DNA of 64,000 bases from CALODL01 sp942492115 (GTDB lineage Bacteria > Planctomycetota > Phycisphaerae > UBA1845 > CAIVHJ01): contig CALODL010000010.1 of the NCBI GenBank assembly GCA_942492115.1, forward strand, positions 124,001 to 188,000. The letters run 5' to 3'. Made by a program: the position numbers and the translations under genes. The first letter of the stretch is position 1. Each line of letters begins with the position of its first letter. The notes below the pieces were generated by a model. It did not search any database, was not told where the DNA came from, and saw only the letters and a list, made by a program, of their open reading frames with translations. Shown one piece after another: positions 27,374 to 36,308 of the stretch.

Positions 27374-29002
27374 CTACTCGATCAGCGGCAAGCGTATGGC
27401 TGACGCTTCGCGGCCATTGCGCACCAATAGGATGTCGTGATAACAGGCCGGGTTGTTCCAGGTCAGACCAGCGATGGCCTGAATACGGGCCAGCTCATGA
27501 TCCGATGTCTGCGGTGGCCCTGGACTGGCTTCGATTAAAATCACCTCGCCGTCCTCGCTCAGCACGAGAAGGTGCTCGCCGACGAGCAGTACCTGGCCGT
27601 GGCCGTAACGGCCGCGTTTCCACACGCGTTCTCCGGTGTTCAACTGAACACATTCGAGAATACCGTCGGAAAGGCCGTAGACGTGGTCATCCTTGATGAC
27701 GACGTTGGTGAATTTCGTCCGCAGGACACTGGTATCAGACCACAGCTCTTCGACACGCAGGGTGCCCCCCTCATCCGGCAGGAGCTCGAGCAACGCGGCG
27801 CCCAGACCGTACCCCTTTGATACGAACACGCGATTCGGCGGAACCGGCACGGCCTGCGATACGTTTGCGTTTCGACTCGTGACACCCGGCCACGGATGTT
27901 CCCACAACAACCGCCCCGTGGCCACATCGTGTCCACTGAGCGATGCTTCATTGACGATCAGCACCTGACGGCGCCCGGCCAACTCGGCACACGCTGGCGA
28001 ACTGAAACTGATCTGACGTGGCGCGCCTGACCACACGACCGTGCCCAGCACTTGGTCGTAGGCAACGACATTGGCCATCGTACGTCCTGCTCCGCCAACC
28101 GGAATGATGGCCATGTCGTCGACGAGAAGCGGCGAGTTCGATCGCCCGTACAAGATCGTGCTGGCCTCGTGCGCTGCGGAAATTCCGTAATCATCGAGCA
28201 GGTCATGTGACCACAACAACGTCCCCGCCGTGCCGTCCAGGCACATCCACTCGCCGCGCGATCCGAGAGCATAGACCCGCCCTTCGCTGATGCTCGGCGT
28301 GCACCGTGGACCAGGCCCACCCAGTGCGTGATCGAAGCGCGTGCCGTACCCGAATGCCCAGCGCAGTTCCCCCGTGGCCACATCATACGCAGTGATCGCC
28401 TCTTCAGCACCGCGCTGTTCGAGAGTCACAGCCACGCCATTGACTACCGCAAAACCCGACCACCCTTCTCCGATGGGCTGACGCCACAGAACCTGCGGTG
28501 GCCGCACGCTCCAATCGGGATCGATGTGTACACCTGCCACCCGACCATCACGATGAACTCCAAGGAATCCCGGATAATCTGCCGGCGTCGGACGCAAATC
28601 GAGCGGCCCGGTATGTCGGACCGCAGGCAACGCATGGACCGATGCCCCAGCCCAACGAAAGGACAACCGCGTAGGGACCAGAGCCCCGTTGTATTCGTCG
28701 AAACGGAATACTGTGATGAATCCAATGAGGGCAACGAGAATGATCAAGCCACCTCTATGCCGTGCCCGTGATGAATAGCGACTGAAGAACACGAACCACA
28801 GCACCACCACAGTGCCCGTGATGACCAGAACGGCGAGCGTGAAGAAATTCTGAAGGCCATTGTCTGTCGTTTGATGCGCGCGGCGCAACCAGGCGACCGT
28901 TCCACCGGCCGCAACGATTACGACATATACGAACCAGGGATGTCCGGGTGCGGACGGCGGATCGTCCTGCGAAGTCGCGCGTGCGCCTGGCTCACTCTGC
29001 AA
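27374..29002 (-). CDS. Membrane-anchored PQQ-like beta-propeller protein
   Basis: A 542-residue protein. The likely start is TTG at 29002, because AGGAG lies six bases upstream and no ATG or GTG has such support. Three hydrophobic segments in the first 110 residues (WFVYVVIVAAGGTVAWL, FFTLAVLVITGTVVVLWFVF, GGLIILVALIGFITVF) are followed by an outer-wall-like propeller with pyrrolo-quinoline-quinone-type repeats: ITAYDVATGELRW, CLDGTAGTLLWSHD, GHDVATGRLLWEHP, QLNTGERVWKRG. Similar propellers occur in PQQ dehydrogenases and in BamB. Without metal or cofactor ligands I would not call it an enzyme. It is an extracytoplasmic scaffold or binding protein of unknown ligand, and lies 42 bp downstream of the STAS gene. 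Confidence 0.83.
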   Translation of the reverse strand: MQSEPGARATSQDDPPSAPGHPWFVYVVIVAAGGTVAWLRRAHQTTDNGLQNFFTLAVLVITGTVVVLWFVFFSRYSSRARHRGGLIILVALIGFITVFRFDEYNGALVPTRLSFRWAGASVHALPAVRHTGPLDLRPTPADYPGFLGVHRDGRVAGVHIDPDWSVRPPQVLWRQPIGEGWSGFAVVNGVAVTLEQRGAEEAITAYDVATGELRWAFGYGTRFDHALGGPGPRCTPSISEGRVYALGSRGEWMCLDGTAGTLLWSHDLLDDYGISAAHEASTILYGRSNSPLLVDDMAIIPVGGAGRTMANVVAYDQVLGTVVWSGAPRQISFSSPACAELAGRRQVLIVNEASLSGHDVATGRLLWEHPWPGVTSRNANVSQAVPVPPNRVFVSKGYGLGAALLELLPDEGGTLRVEELWSDTSVLRTKFTNVVIKDDHVYGLSDGILECVQLNTGERVWKRGRYGHGQVLLVGEHLLVLSEDGEVILIEASPGPPQTSDHELARIQAIAGLTWNNPACYHDILLVRNGREASAIRLPLIE

Positions 29003-29044
29003 GAGTAACTCCTGTGCAGCCCGATTCAGCGACGCGTCTGCGGG

Positions 29045-29407
29045 CTACGACGAACCGAGTCGCGCCAAAGCACTGTTGACGTCATCGTGCATCTCGAACA
29101 AGCGGTCCAGACGTGTGATGGCCAGCGCCTCCCGCACCGGGGCCTGCACCCCGGCCAGAATCAGGCGTTGATCAGATGCCTTCAGCTCCTTCATGAGCGT
29201 GACCAGCGCCCCAAGCGACAGGCTCGGGAGCATCCCGACGCGCGCCAGGTCGAGAATGACATTGGGAACGTTGCGCGCCTCGGCTGCAGCGGCAGCCACC
29301 TCCCGCTTGACCTGATCGGTTCCATCGTCGTCCAATTCGGCAGGCTGAACGACAACCACAATGGCGCGCTCGTGTGTTTGAACCGCAATGACTGATTCAT
29401 CCGACAT
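29045..29407 (-). CDS. STAS-domain protein (anti-anti-sigma type)
   Basis: A 120-residue protein. ATG at 29407 (MSDESVIAVQ) has GGAG about seven bases upstream and begins two bases after the pilT stop, so it is co-transcribed with pilT. The single STAS domain has VILDLARVGMLPSLSLGALV, where the usual phosphorylated D-x-S site appears as LPSLS, then LILAGVQAPVREALAITRLD and LFEMHDD. SpoIIAA-type proteins of this kind bind anti-sigma kinases and are controlled by Ser phosphorylation. No partner kinase of the HATPase type is next to it; the window's Hanks-type kinases could be alternatives (inference). Confidence 0.88.
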   Translation of the reverse strand: MSDESVIAVQTHERAIVVVVQPAELDDDGTDQVKREVAAAAAEARNVPNVILDLARVGMLPSLSLGALVTLMKELKASDQRLILAGVQAPVREALAITRLDRLFEMHDDVNSALARLGSS

Positions 29408-29409
29408 GC

Positions 29410-30492
29410 TCAACTCCGTCCGGCACCTCGTTTTTTGATGCCGCGCATCCCCATGGATAGTGCTTCTGGATTGGAGGCCCATCTCAAGGCCTCGGTGCCA
29501 GAGATCAGTTCGGCCAGGTACATTTCGAGGAGATGCTGATCGAAGGTTTGCATCCCCGCCTCGCCGCTCTCAATGTAATCATGCAGCTCGCCGAGGCGAT
29601 TCTCCATGATGTACTTCTCGGTAATCGCTCCACCCCGCAGGATCTCGAGCGCAGGGCGCCGGCCCCCGTCAGCCGTTCGCACCAGCCGCTGCGAGATGAT
29701 CGCCTCGACCTGCCCGGCCAGTTGAGAGGTCAGCAGCTTGTGCTCGTTCGCCGGGAACATTGCAATGATTCGTTCAATGGTCTGCGGCGCATTGGCGCTG
29801 TGCACCGTGGAGAACACTTGATGACCTGTGTCGGCCGCGCGCAGAGCAATGCGCAACGTTTCGACGTCACGAAGCTCACCCACCAGAATGACATCGGGAT
29901 CTTGCCGCAGCGCCTGACGCAAGGCCTGGTCGAACGAGGTGGTATCTGTGCCGACCTCGAGCTGTGAGATCAACGCTTTCTTGTTCGAATGAATGTACTC
30001 GATGGGATCTTCAACAGTAATGATCTTGGTGCGATGGGTGCGGTTGATCAAGTCGATCATCGCTGCCAGGGTGGTGCTCTTGCCGCTGCCGGTCGTACCG
30101 GTCAACAAGGTCAAGCCACGCTGGCTGAGCGCAATGTCATGCATGACCTTGGGCAAGTGTAAGTCGTCGATATTGCGGATGTCGGTCTTGACCAGACGCA
30201 TGACCATACCGCTATGACCGAGGTGGCGATAACCACTGCAGCGAAAGCGGCTGACATTCGGGATGGCATATGAAAAATCCAGCCCTTCGATGAGCGCTTT
30301 CTCGATGCGTTCGCGCTTATCCTCCGGAGCGATCTGCCCGAGGAAATTGACGATGCTTTCCTCGGTGAGCGCCTCGGTCTCGAGCGAGCGCATCTGACCA
30401 CCGATCCGCAACATAGGCGGAGCACCCGCCTGGATGTGGATATCAGAGGCGTCATTCTTGACCGCAAAAAGCAGAAGTTGATCGAAGTCCAT
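29410..30492 (-). CDS. pilT: Type IV pilus retraction ATPase PilT
   Basis: A 360-residue protein from ATG 30492 (MDFDQLLLFAV); a TTG two codons earlier is less likely. No ribosome site is obvious. Family hallmarks are an N-terminal PAS-like part with NDASDIHIQAGAPPMLRIGG, Walker A GTTGSGKST (residues 132-140), an Asp box near VEDPIEYIH, Walker B VILVGELRD, the His box STVHSANAPQTIERII and the C-terminal AIREGK-equivalent region near LEMYLAELISG. It depolymerises pilin at the inner membrane to retract type IV pili, for twitching and DNA uptake. Other pil genes are not in the window. It forms an operon with the downstream STAS gene. Confidence 0.96.
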   Translation of the reverse strand: MDFDQLLLFAVKNDASDIHIQAGAPPMLRIGGQMRSLETEALTEESIVNFLGQIAPEDKRERIEKALIEGLDFSYAIPNVSRFRCSGYRHLGHSGMVMRLVKTDIRNIDDLHLPKVMHDIALSQRGLTLLTGTTGSGKSTTLAAMIDLINRTHRTKIITVEDPIEYIHSNKKALISQLEVGTDTTSFDQALRQALRQDPDVILVGELRDVETLRIALRAADTGHQVFSTVHSANAPQTIERIIAMFPANEHKLLTSQLAGQVEAIISQRLVRTADGGRRPALEILRGGAITEKYIMENRLGELHDYIESGEAGMQTFDQHLLEMYLAELISGTEALRWASNPEALSMGMRGIKKRGAGRS

Positions 30493-30620
30493 GATCAAAG
30501 ACGAGTGTACGAGGCCCCAAGCGAGAGGTCAAACTGGCGTCGGGCCCCAATTTGCACAAACTCATGGTCAGGTGAATAATGACGAGCGGTCACTCGTCGC
30601 CTAATCCCAGGAGCCCAATC

Positions 30621-32168
30621 ATGCACAACCGATGCCTGTTGATGCCAGTCTTGGTGATGACCGTATGCACATCCACGTTACTGGCCAGTATCGAGGACCT
30701 GTTGCGGCGCGTGCCCGCAGATGCCAACCTGGTCGTCATGATGGACTTCGATCGGATTCTGAACAGCCCACTGGCCAAGAAGGAACAATGGAGCGAGAAA
30801 CGTCCTGCCGACTTCGTATCCAAACCACTGGTCATTCCACGCAATGCCCGGCGACTCATCCAGGCCGCCAAAATGGACACTGAGAGCCTCGCATCGGTCT
30901 GGGAAGCCAGCTTCATCGACCTGGATGACGCGCCCCAGATGGCTGAGGTGGCGCGGCTGCGTGACGGCTACGCGGATGAGTTGTCCGGCAGGCCTGCGGT
31001 GTGGACTCCGCTGGACCTGTACTTCGTCGATGAAGGTGACAACGTCATGGGCGTGTACTTCCCCGCCGACCGCCAGCAGACGGCGCGATGGCTGCGCGAC
31101 GCTCGAGTACGCAAGCGGGCCAAGTTGTCGCCGTACCTCCGCGACCTGATGAGTGCCAGGAACGACGCAGATATCTTCATCGCGGCAGACCTCGAGGGCA
31201 CGACGGATCCACGCATGCTGCAGAACTCGATCGAGACTTTTGAGTCTCTGGCAGAGAGCAATCTTGACAAAACCCAGCTCGCTCAAACGCTGGCCTCTGT
31301 CCGCGGGCTGAATCTCGCAGTCACGATTGGTAGCGCACCACAGGGAGAATTGACAGTCGACTTTGATCGCAGCCTTTCATCATTCAAAGAGCTCACCAAA
31401 CCTGTCGTCATCGAATTCCTGACGCGAACAGGAATCGAAGACATCTACCAGGACTGGGACGTCACGACGAAAAACGGAGAAAAGACCGTGGTCCTCAAAG
31501 GCCCGATGTCGACCGATGCCATGCGGCTCGTGGTCAGTTTCATTGAGCTGCCGACCCCGCTGCCCGATGCACAACCGCCTCATGTGCAAGCGCGCGACGG
31601 CCAAACCGGGACAGATGACACGGACGCCGCATCTGCGGAACCTCCAGCCGGCGTCGATCCTGTAGTCTACGCGACCGAACAGCACTTCGGCGCGGTCGTC
31701 GAGCTGGTCGATGACCTGGAACATCGCACGCGCAAGTTGACTTTCGCCGACGGCGTGGTCATGCGCAAGTACGCACGCAAGATCGATCGGCTGCCCATCC
31801 TCAACGTCGACGAGGACATGCAGGAGTTCTCGATCACGGTGGCCGAACGGTGGCGCGAATCAGCCAATATTCTTGAAGAGCACAAGCAAACATCCCAGCA
31901 GCGCAAGGTCAAGGAAGCAGCGAATCGACAGAGTGCCCCACGGTACCGCTACGGTGGATATGGCCGCTACGGCGGATATGGTCGCTACGGTCGTTACTAT
32001 GATCGTTATCCACGCTACACCGGCCGTACGGAGCGCAAGCGTGAACAATTCGAAGTCGAAGAAAAAGCCGAAGGCGTCAAGCTGGTCATTCAGATCCTCA
32101 AGTCGATCGACGACGACATGGCGCTGGTCCGTAGAGACATGACCAACAAGTACAACGTCGCGTTCTGA
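30621..32168 (+). CDS. Exported protein of unknown function with Gly/Tyr/Arg-rich segment
   Basis: A 515-residue protein. ATG at 30621 has AGGAG seven bases upstream, and the signal peptide is LLMPVLVMTVCTSTLLA. It is mixed alpha/beta with no family that I recognise; LRRVPADANLVVMMDFDRIL at the mature N-terminus suggests the large planctomycete group of DUF3352-like exported proteins, but weakly. Near residues 440-468 there is a low-complexity stretch, YRYGGYGRYGGYGRYGRYYD, followed by a charged coiled tail (RKREQFEVEEKAEGVKL). Part of the central region (about 315-350) is acidic and probably disordered. It is divergent from pilT, with a 128-bp gap that must hold both promoters. Confidence 0.75.
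   Translation: MHNRCLLMPVLVMTVCTSTLLASIEDLLRRVPADANLVVMMDFDRILNSPLAKKEQWSEKRPADFVSKPLVIPRNARRLIQAAKMDTESLASVWEASFIDLDDAPQMAEVARLRDGYADELSGRPAVWTPLDLYFVDEGDNVMGVYFPADRQQTARWLRDARVRKRAKLSPYLRDLMSARNDADIFIAADLEGTTDPRMLQNSIETFESLAESNLDKTQLAQTLASVRGLNLAVTIGSAPQGELTVDFDRSLSSFKELTKPVVIEFLTRTGIEDIYQDWDVTTKNGEKTVVLKGPMSTDAMRLVVSFIELPTPLPDAQPPHVQARDGQTGTDDTDAASAEPPAGVDPVVYATEQHFGAVVELVDDLEHRTRKLTFADGVVMRKYARKIDRLPILNVDEDMQEFSITVAERWRESANILEEHKQTSQQRKVKEAANRQSAPRYRYGGYGRYGGYGRYGRYYDRYPRYTGRTERKREQFEVEEKAEGVKLVIQILKSIDDDMALVRRDMTNKYNVAF
31942..32022 (+). repeat. Tyr-Gly-Arg codon repeat
   Basis: Imperfect tandem repeats of a 15-18-bp unit (GGATATGGCCGCTAC and variants) encode the GGYGRY stretch inside the exported protein. 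Tyrosine- and glycine-rich segments of this kind occur in adhesive or RNA-binding proteins. Here the flanking domain gives no hint of which. Confidence 0.75.
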
Positions 32169-32200
32169 TGTCAGACTCGCCTTCGTGGACTTCGGAGTGA

Positions 32201-34723
32201 CTATTCATACTGCAACGCCCGCACCACCGACATCCTGGACACGCGCCAAACGGGCGGCATGGATGCGGCCACCGAAACCAGCAGGGTCAGGCCCATGCAG
32301 CCCAGAATGAGTGGTATGCTCAGGGCGTATTCCATCTCGAAACCGGTGATCGGGTAGGTTGTCTTGACCACCAGGACACTGAGCAACGCCCCGCCCAGCA
32401 CGCCGGGAACGATGCTGACCCATCCCAGGGCCAACCCCTGCACTGCGATCATTCTGCACACACCGGACCTTCTCATGGCGATGGCGCGGAGGACCCCGAG
32501 CTCGCGGGTTTGCTCGAGCACATTCATCGTCAACGAATTGGTCACGCCCAATGACGCCACGACGAACACGAGCAGGAGCAGCGCCCAAAATGATCCGACG
32601 ACCCCGCCCATCATGTGATCCAGGTCTTGACGAAACCCCGCGCGCGACTGGTAGACGAGACCATGTTTTGAACATATGCTGTCGAGTCCCGCCGCGACCC
32701 GATCCTGCGCACCGCGCTCGGCCGTCAGCAAATAGACATGCACGCCCTGAAACCTCAACCATGTGCGCATGAGGTCCCAGTCCGCGTATAGGATGAACCC
32801 ACCTGCTGTATACTCCGTCGCGATCCCACAGATCCGTGGGTGCCGCACACCGTCGCGCGTGTCGACTGCAATCGTATCGCCTATGTGCAGGCTGGCCTCC
32901 TGAGCCAGATGGGATCCGACGACGACCTCGCCGCGGTGGAGTCCAGCATGCACATCGTGCGGTTGCCCGTCGAACAACTCGATCCCCAGCGGACCGTCTA
33001 CTGGCCACGTCCGTGCCAGGACGATGACCTGGCGGTCAGCCGCAGTTGCCTGCACGAAGCTGAGTGGTACAACAGTGTCAACGCCATCGAGGTGCTCCAG
33101 TTCAACTTCAACTGTGTCAGGGATCGCAGCGGTCAATGTCGACGAGGGCTCCGGGCGATGGGCGCGGACAAGGAAATCGCTGGTGATGATTGTGTCACAC
33201 CAGTCGAATACATCATCAACGCTCAACAGTATGGAATTGCCGAACGCAACAGACACAACGATCGAGACGGTCAACACACTCACCACCAAACCCGCACGAA
33301 CGGGTCGGCGCAGCAGCTGACGCACAGCCAGCATCGACTCGATGCCCAGGATAGGCCGCAGCAGACGTCCGACGACGAACAACAGAGGACGAAGCACCAT
33401 TGGGACGATCGCTGCGATGGCGACCACGCCCAGGCTCATGCACGCCGGCAACAGAAACACGTACAGCCCGGCCGGCACTGCACCGCTGAAGATCCAACCC
33501 ACGATCACGCCACCGATGCCCAACAACACGACCCCGCTCCACCCAATCCACGCGGGCACCCCGCTGCCACCTGCGACCCCGGACGGTCGTTCACTCAGCC
33601 CGTGAAGTGGCGGGCGGGCTGCCGCACGTCGTGCGGGTATCCAGGTCGCAAGAAGCGCGGCGCCAATACCAAGCAAGGCAGCCAAGACGATGACGTCAAT
33701 CGTGACCTGTGGTGTGGGCATGGCCACAACCATCATTTGGGACATGAGTTCCATCATGATGTACGCCACCGCCACACCGAGTGGAATCCCGATTGCCGTT
33801 CCGACCAGCGCGAGCACGAGAGTCTCGAGCAACAGCATGCGCGCCACCTGCCGAGCCGTACTTCCCAAGGCTCGAAGAATCGCCAGTTCGCGCCGACGTT
33901 CGGTCACGTTCATCAAGAAGGTGTTGAGGATGACGAAAGCGCCGGTGGCCAGGGCGATGATGCTCAGTGTCGACAGCAGCATCTCGGTGGTCGCCATCGA
34001 TGCTTCTGCAAACGCCGCACGGCTCGCCGGTGCCTGCACGCGCAAACCGTCGGGCAACTGCGGTGCGATCTCGGCCATGACCTCTTCCACACTCATGCCG
34101 TCCTCGATGACCAGCTTGATTGCGTTGATTTGATCACCCAGACCGAGAGCATGCTGCGCAGTCGCCCAATGGACCCACAGGATATCCGCGGCACCGACGG
34201 CTGCGAGTCCGCGCGGCGTGGCCACACCAGTGATGCGGAGTGCGCGGGCTCCACCAACCGTCAGCAACATGACCTCGTCACCCACGACCAACCCCAGTGA
34301 CGATGCGTAGTCGGCCGACACGACTGCCTGGCCGTCGCCATCCGGGATCGTCCCGCTGCGCAGTTTGAAATCGGTCGATGTTGCCTGTGCGGTCATCCCT
34401 ACGATGATGACTGGCCGCGGCCCACCGGAATCGAGAATCGTGACAACGCCCTGAACTGCCCCCGTAGCAGCACTGACTCCGTCGGTATCCGCTAGACGCG
34501 CCGCGAGCGCCGCATCGAACGGGCTGTGCCCGACAGCAACAATCTCGAGATCGGCCTGTCCGCTGACGCCCTCGAATAGATTGCGGTAGGCCTGGCGGGT
34601 CGTCGAAATGGTCACCGGCACCGCCACCAACGCCTGCACTCCGATGACGATGCCGATGATGGTCAACACGGCGCGGCCGCAGCGGCGACGTGTTTCACGG
34701 AGCAGGTAGCGTGAGAGTGTCAT
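32201..34723 (-). CDS. ABC transporter permease with two FtsX domains (MacB-like)
   Basis: An 840-residue protein. Its ATG overlaps the ATPase stop (ATGA at 34720-34723). One N-terminal span, a periplasmic MacB-PCD-type domain (about residues 40-240) and a first FtsX domain (MNVTERRRELAILRALGST, about 255-370) precede several central spans, a second periplasmic domain and a second FtsX domain (MNVLEQTRELGVLRAIAMRR, about 710-835). This 4+4-like layout is seen in large LolCDE- or AttFGH-type permeases. With the adjacent ATPase it forms an exporter or lipoprotein/peptide-handling mechanotransducer. It is under the control of the linked PadR repressor by position. Confidence 0.92.
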   Translation of the reverse strand: MTLSRYLLRETRRRCGRAVLTIIGIVIGVQALVAVPVTISTTRQAYRNLFEGVSGQADLEIVAVGHSPFDAALAARLADTDGVSAATGAVQGVVTILDSGGPRPVIIVGMTAQATSTDFKLRSGTIPDGDGQAVVSADYASSLGLVVGDEVMLLTVGGARALRITGVATPRGLAAVGAADILWVHWATAQHALGLGDQINAIKLVIEDGMSVEEVMAEIAPQLPDGLRVQAPASRAAFAEASMATTEMLLSTLSIIALATGAFVILNTFLMNVTERRRELAILRALGSTARQVARMLLLETLVLALVGTAIGIPLGVAVAYIMMELMSQMMVVAMPTPQVTIDVIVLAALLGIGAALLATWIPARRAAARPPLHGLSERPSGVAGGSGVPAWIGWSGVVLLGIGGVIVGWIFSGAVPAGLYVFLLPACMSLGVVAIAAIVPMVLRPLLFVVGRLLRPILGIESMLAVRQLLRRPVRAGLVVSVLTVSIVVSVAFGNSILLSVDDVFDWCDTIITSDFLVRAHRPEPSSTLTAAIPDTVEVELEHLDGVDTVVPLSFVQATAADRQVIVLARTWPVDGPLGIELFDGQPHDVHAGLHRGEVVVGSHLAQEASLHIGDTIAVDTRDGVRHPRICGIATEYTAGGFILYADWDLMRTWLRFQGVHVYLLTAERGAQDRVAAGLDSICSKHGLVYQSRAGFRQDLDHMMGGVVGSFWALLLLVFVVASLGVTNSLTMNVLEQTRELGVLRAIAMRRSGVCRMIAVQGLALGWVSIVPGVLGGALLSVLVVKTTYPITGFEMEYALSIPLILGCMGLTLLVSVAASMPPVWRVSRMSVVRALQYE

Positions 34724-35469
34724 GGTTTTGACTCCAGATCGTGCAGGAGTTCGTTGGTTGGGCGACCGGGCGGCATGCGTTGTTCATCCTCGACACGACC
34801 ATCGCGCAGGCGCACGACCCGATCGGCCACCGCCGCGTGACCTGGATCATGCGTAACCATCAGGATGGTCTGGTCGTGGTCGTCGACCAGACGACGCAGT
34901 AGTTCGATGATTTGATTGCCGGCGACACTGTCGAGGTTACCGGTCGGCTCATCGGCCAGCACAATCACCGGTTCGGCGGCAAGCGCCCGGGCCACAGCCA
35001 CGCGCTGCTGTTCACCGCCGGACATCTGACCCGGATAATGGGCAGCGCGCTCAGCAATGCCGACCCTCTCGAGGGCCAGTCTGGCACAGCTGTGCGCCTT
35101 GCTCTCACCCATCCCGTCGATGATCATTGGCAACGCAACGTTCTCTTCAGCCGTCAACACCTGCAACAGGTTGAACGCTTGAAAAACAAGACCAATCTCG
35201 CGCCGTCGCAAACAGGTAACCTCGTCATCCGACATGTCGTCAAGACCGCGTCCCGCCACACACACACGCCCTCCATCAGGCGAGTCGAGCCCGGCGAGCA
35301 GGTGCAACAGTGTGCTCTTGCCGGATCCCGATGGCCCCATGATGGCGACGAATTCTCCGCCACTGACGGCCATGTCGATACCGCGCAGTGCCTCGACCAG
35401 GCCTGGCCCTTCGCCAAAAGACTTGGCCAGAGCCCTGACTTCAAGCGCATACGTCTCCGTGTCATTCAT
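34720..35469 (-). CDS. ABC transporter ATP-binding protein (LolD/MacB type)
   Basis: A 249-residue protein. ATG at 35469 has AGGAG seven bases upstream and overlaps the PadR stop (ATGA). Motifs are Walker A GPSGSGKST, Q-loop VFQAFNLL, signature MSGGEQQRVAVARALA, Walker B VIVLADEPTGNLD and H-loop VTHDPGHAA. NLDS directly after Walker B is typical of the MacB/LolD subfamily, which couples to FtsX-type permeases. Two four-base stop/start overlaps tie regulator, ATPase and permease into one transcript. Confidence 0.95.
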   Translation of the reverse strand: MNDTETYALEVRALAKSFGEGPGLVEALRGIDMAVSGGEFVAIMGPSGSGKSTLLHLLAGLDSPDGGRVCVAGRGLDDMSDDEVTCLRRREIGLVFQAFNLLQVLTAEENVALPMIIDGMGESKAHSCARLALERVGIAERAAHYPGQMSGGEQQRVAVARALAAEPVIVLADEPTGNLDSVAGNQIIELLRRLVDDHDQTILMVTHDPGHAAVADRVVRLRDGRVEDEQRMPPGRPTNELLHDLESKP

Positions 35470-35993
35470 GGGATGTTCTCCTGGGCAAAGACTTCTTCGC
35501 AACGGTCCAACCACTTGAGAAACGCTTCCAGGCGCAGTGCGGCCAATTCGAGCAATAATGTGGTGGGTTGATCGGCGCCGCCGTCGCGAACGTGGGCTTG
35601 CTTGACCTCATGCAATCGTTCGAAACTCGACCGGCGCTCGATACGAATGACCGCAAGCGGATCTCCGTCCGGTAGACGCTCCGCAATCATCAGCTTCAGG
35701 TACGTCTCGTTGCGCAAGTCAAGATCCACACCGGACGGTGTACTCAACCACTCCGCCAAAGCGGCCTGTCCGGCAGCCGTCAGGCTGTAGACCTTGCGGT
35801 CGGGGCTGCCGGCGCGAGCGACGTGATCACTGACGACCAGACCATCCCGATTCAGGCGGTCGAGCGAGGTGTATACCTGCCCGAAATTCAGCTGTCCTCC
35901 GGGCACCAGGCGGTGTTCGTACAGCTGCTTCAGCTCGTAACCATGCAGCGGTCCATCGCTGAGCAATCCCAAAATGGCCTGTCGAACAGACAC
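35466..35993 (-). CDS. PadR-family transcriptional repressor
   Basis: A 175-residue protein from GTG 35993, with GGGGAG six bases upstream. The open frame runs far upstream, but that part is antisense to the copper oxidase gene and lacks homology. The winged-helix domain is complete: VRQAILGLLSDGPLHGYELK, LNFGQVYTSLDRLNRDGLV, DRKVYSLTAAGQAALAEWL. The C-terminal dimerisation helices include LKLMIAERLPDGDPL and LRLEAFLKWLDRCEEVFA. PadR proteins repress adjacent transporter operons and respond to drugs or phenolics by losing DNA binding. It is the first gene of an overlapping operon with the MacB-like exporter, and a dyad lies just upstream. Confidence 0.93.
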   Translation of the reverse strand: MSVRQAILGLLSDGPLHGYELKQLYEHRLVPGGQLNFGQVYTSLDRLNRDGLVVSDHVARAGSPDRKVYSLTAAGQAALAEWLSTPSGVDLDLRNETYLKLMIAERLPDGDPLAVIRIERRSSFERLHEVKQAHVRDGGADQPTTLLLELAALRLEAFLKWLDRCEEVFAQENIP

Positions 35994-36017
35994 TCGTGGC
36001 TCCCCACTGCTATATCT

Positions 36018-36050
36018 ACGGTATATATATACACGGTATATATCGACCGT
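36018..36050 (-). promoter_or_regulatory. Candidate PadR operator and promoter
   Basis: Two direct copies of ACGGTATATAT (36018-36028 and 36033-36043) are spaced 15 bp apart. The second forms a dyad ACGGT-N8-ACCGT at 36033-36050, and between them lies a 12-bp perfect palindrome GTATATATATAC at 36021-36032. The site is 25-57 bases before the PadR GTG start in otherwise GC-rich DNA, where an autorepressor operator overlapping the promoter would sit. Confidence 0.55.
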
Positions 36051-36308
36051 GCAAGTACATTCGTACAGTTTCTGACCCCGGTCACAGAGCGCTCCCGCTG
36101 ACCTTGCCGGGCGCGGCGCCCACGGCGTACACTGGCGTGCAGACAAGGCGAGCCACGAGACCACACGAGCCGACACCGGGGCACTCTTGGGGCCCACAGG
36201 CCGCACGCGGAGGATCCGTGCAGCGCACAACCGACACCCGCCTGACGCTGCCCACCACCTCGGGGGGCACATACCCCTGCCGGCACCATTCATCCGGAGG
36301 AGAACACC

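Noticed and set aside
32840..34300. Forward open frame of 486 codons
   Set aside because: It is antisense to the FtsX-type permease. The His/Gln/Asp-rich product is a complement artefact of hydrophobic codons.
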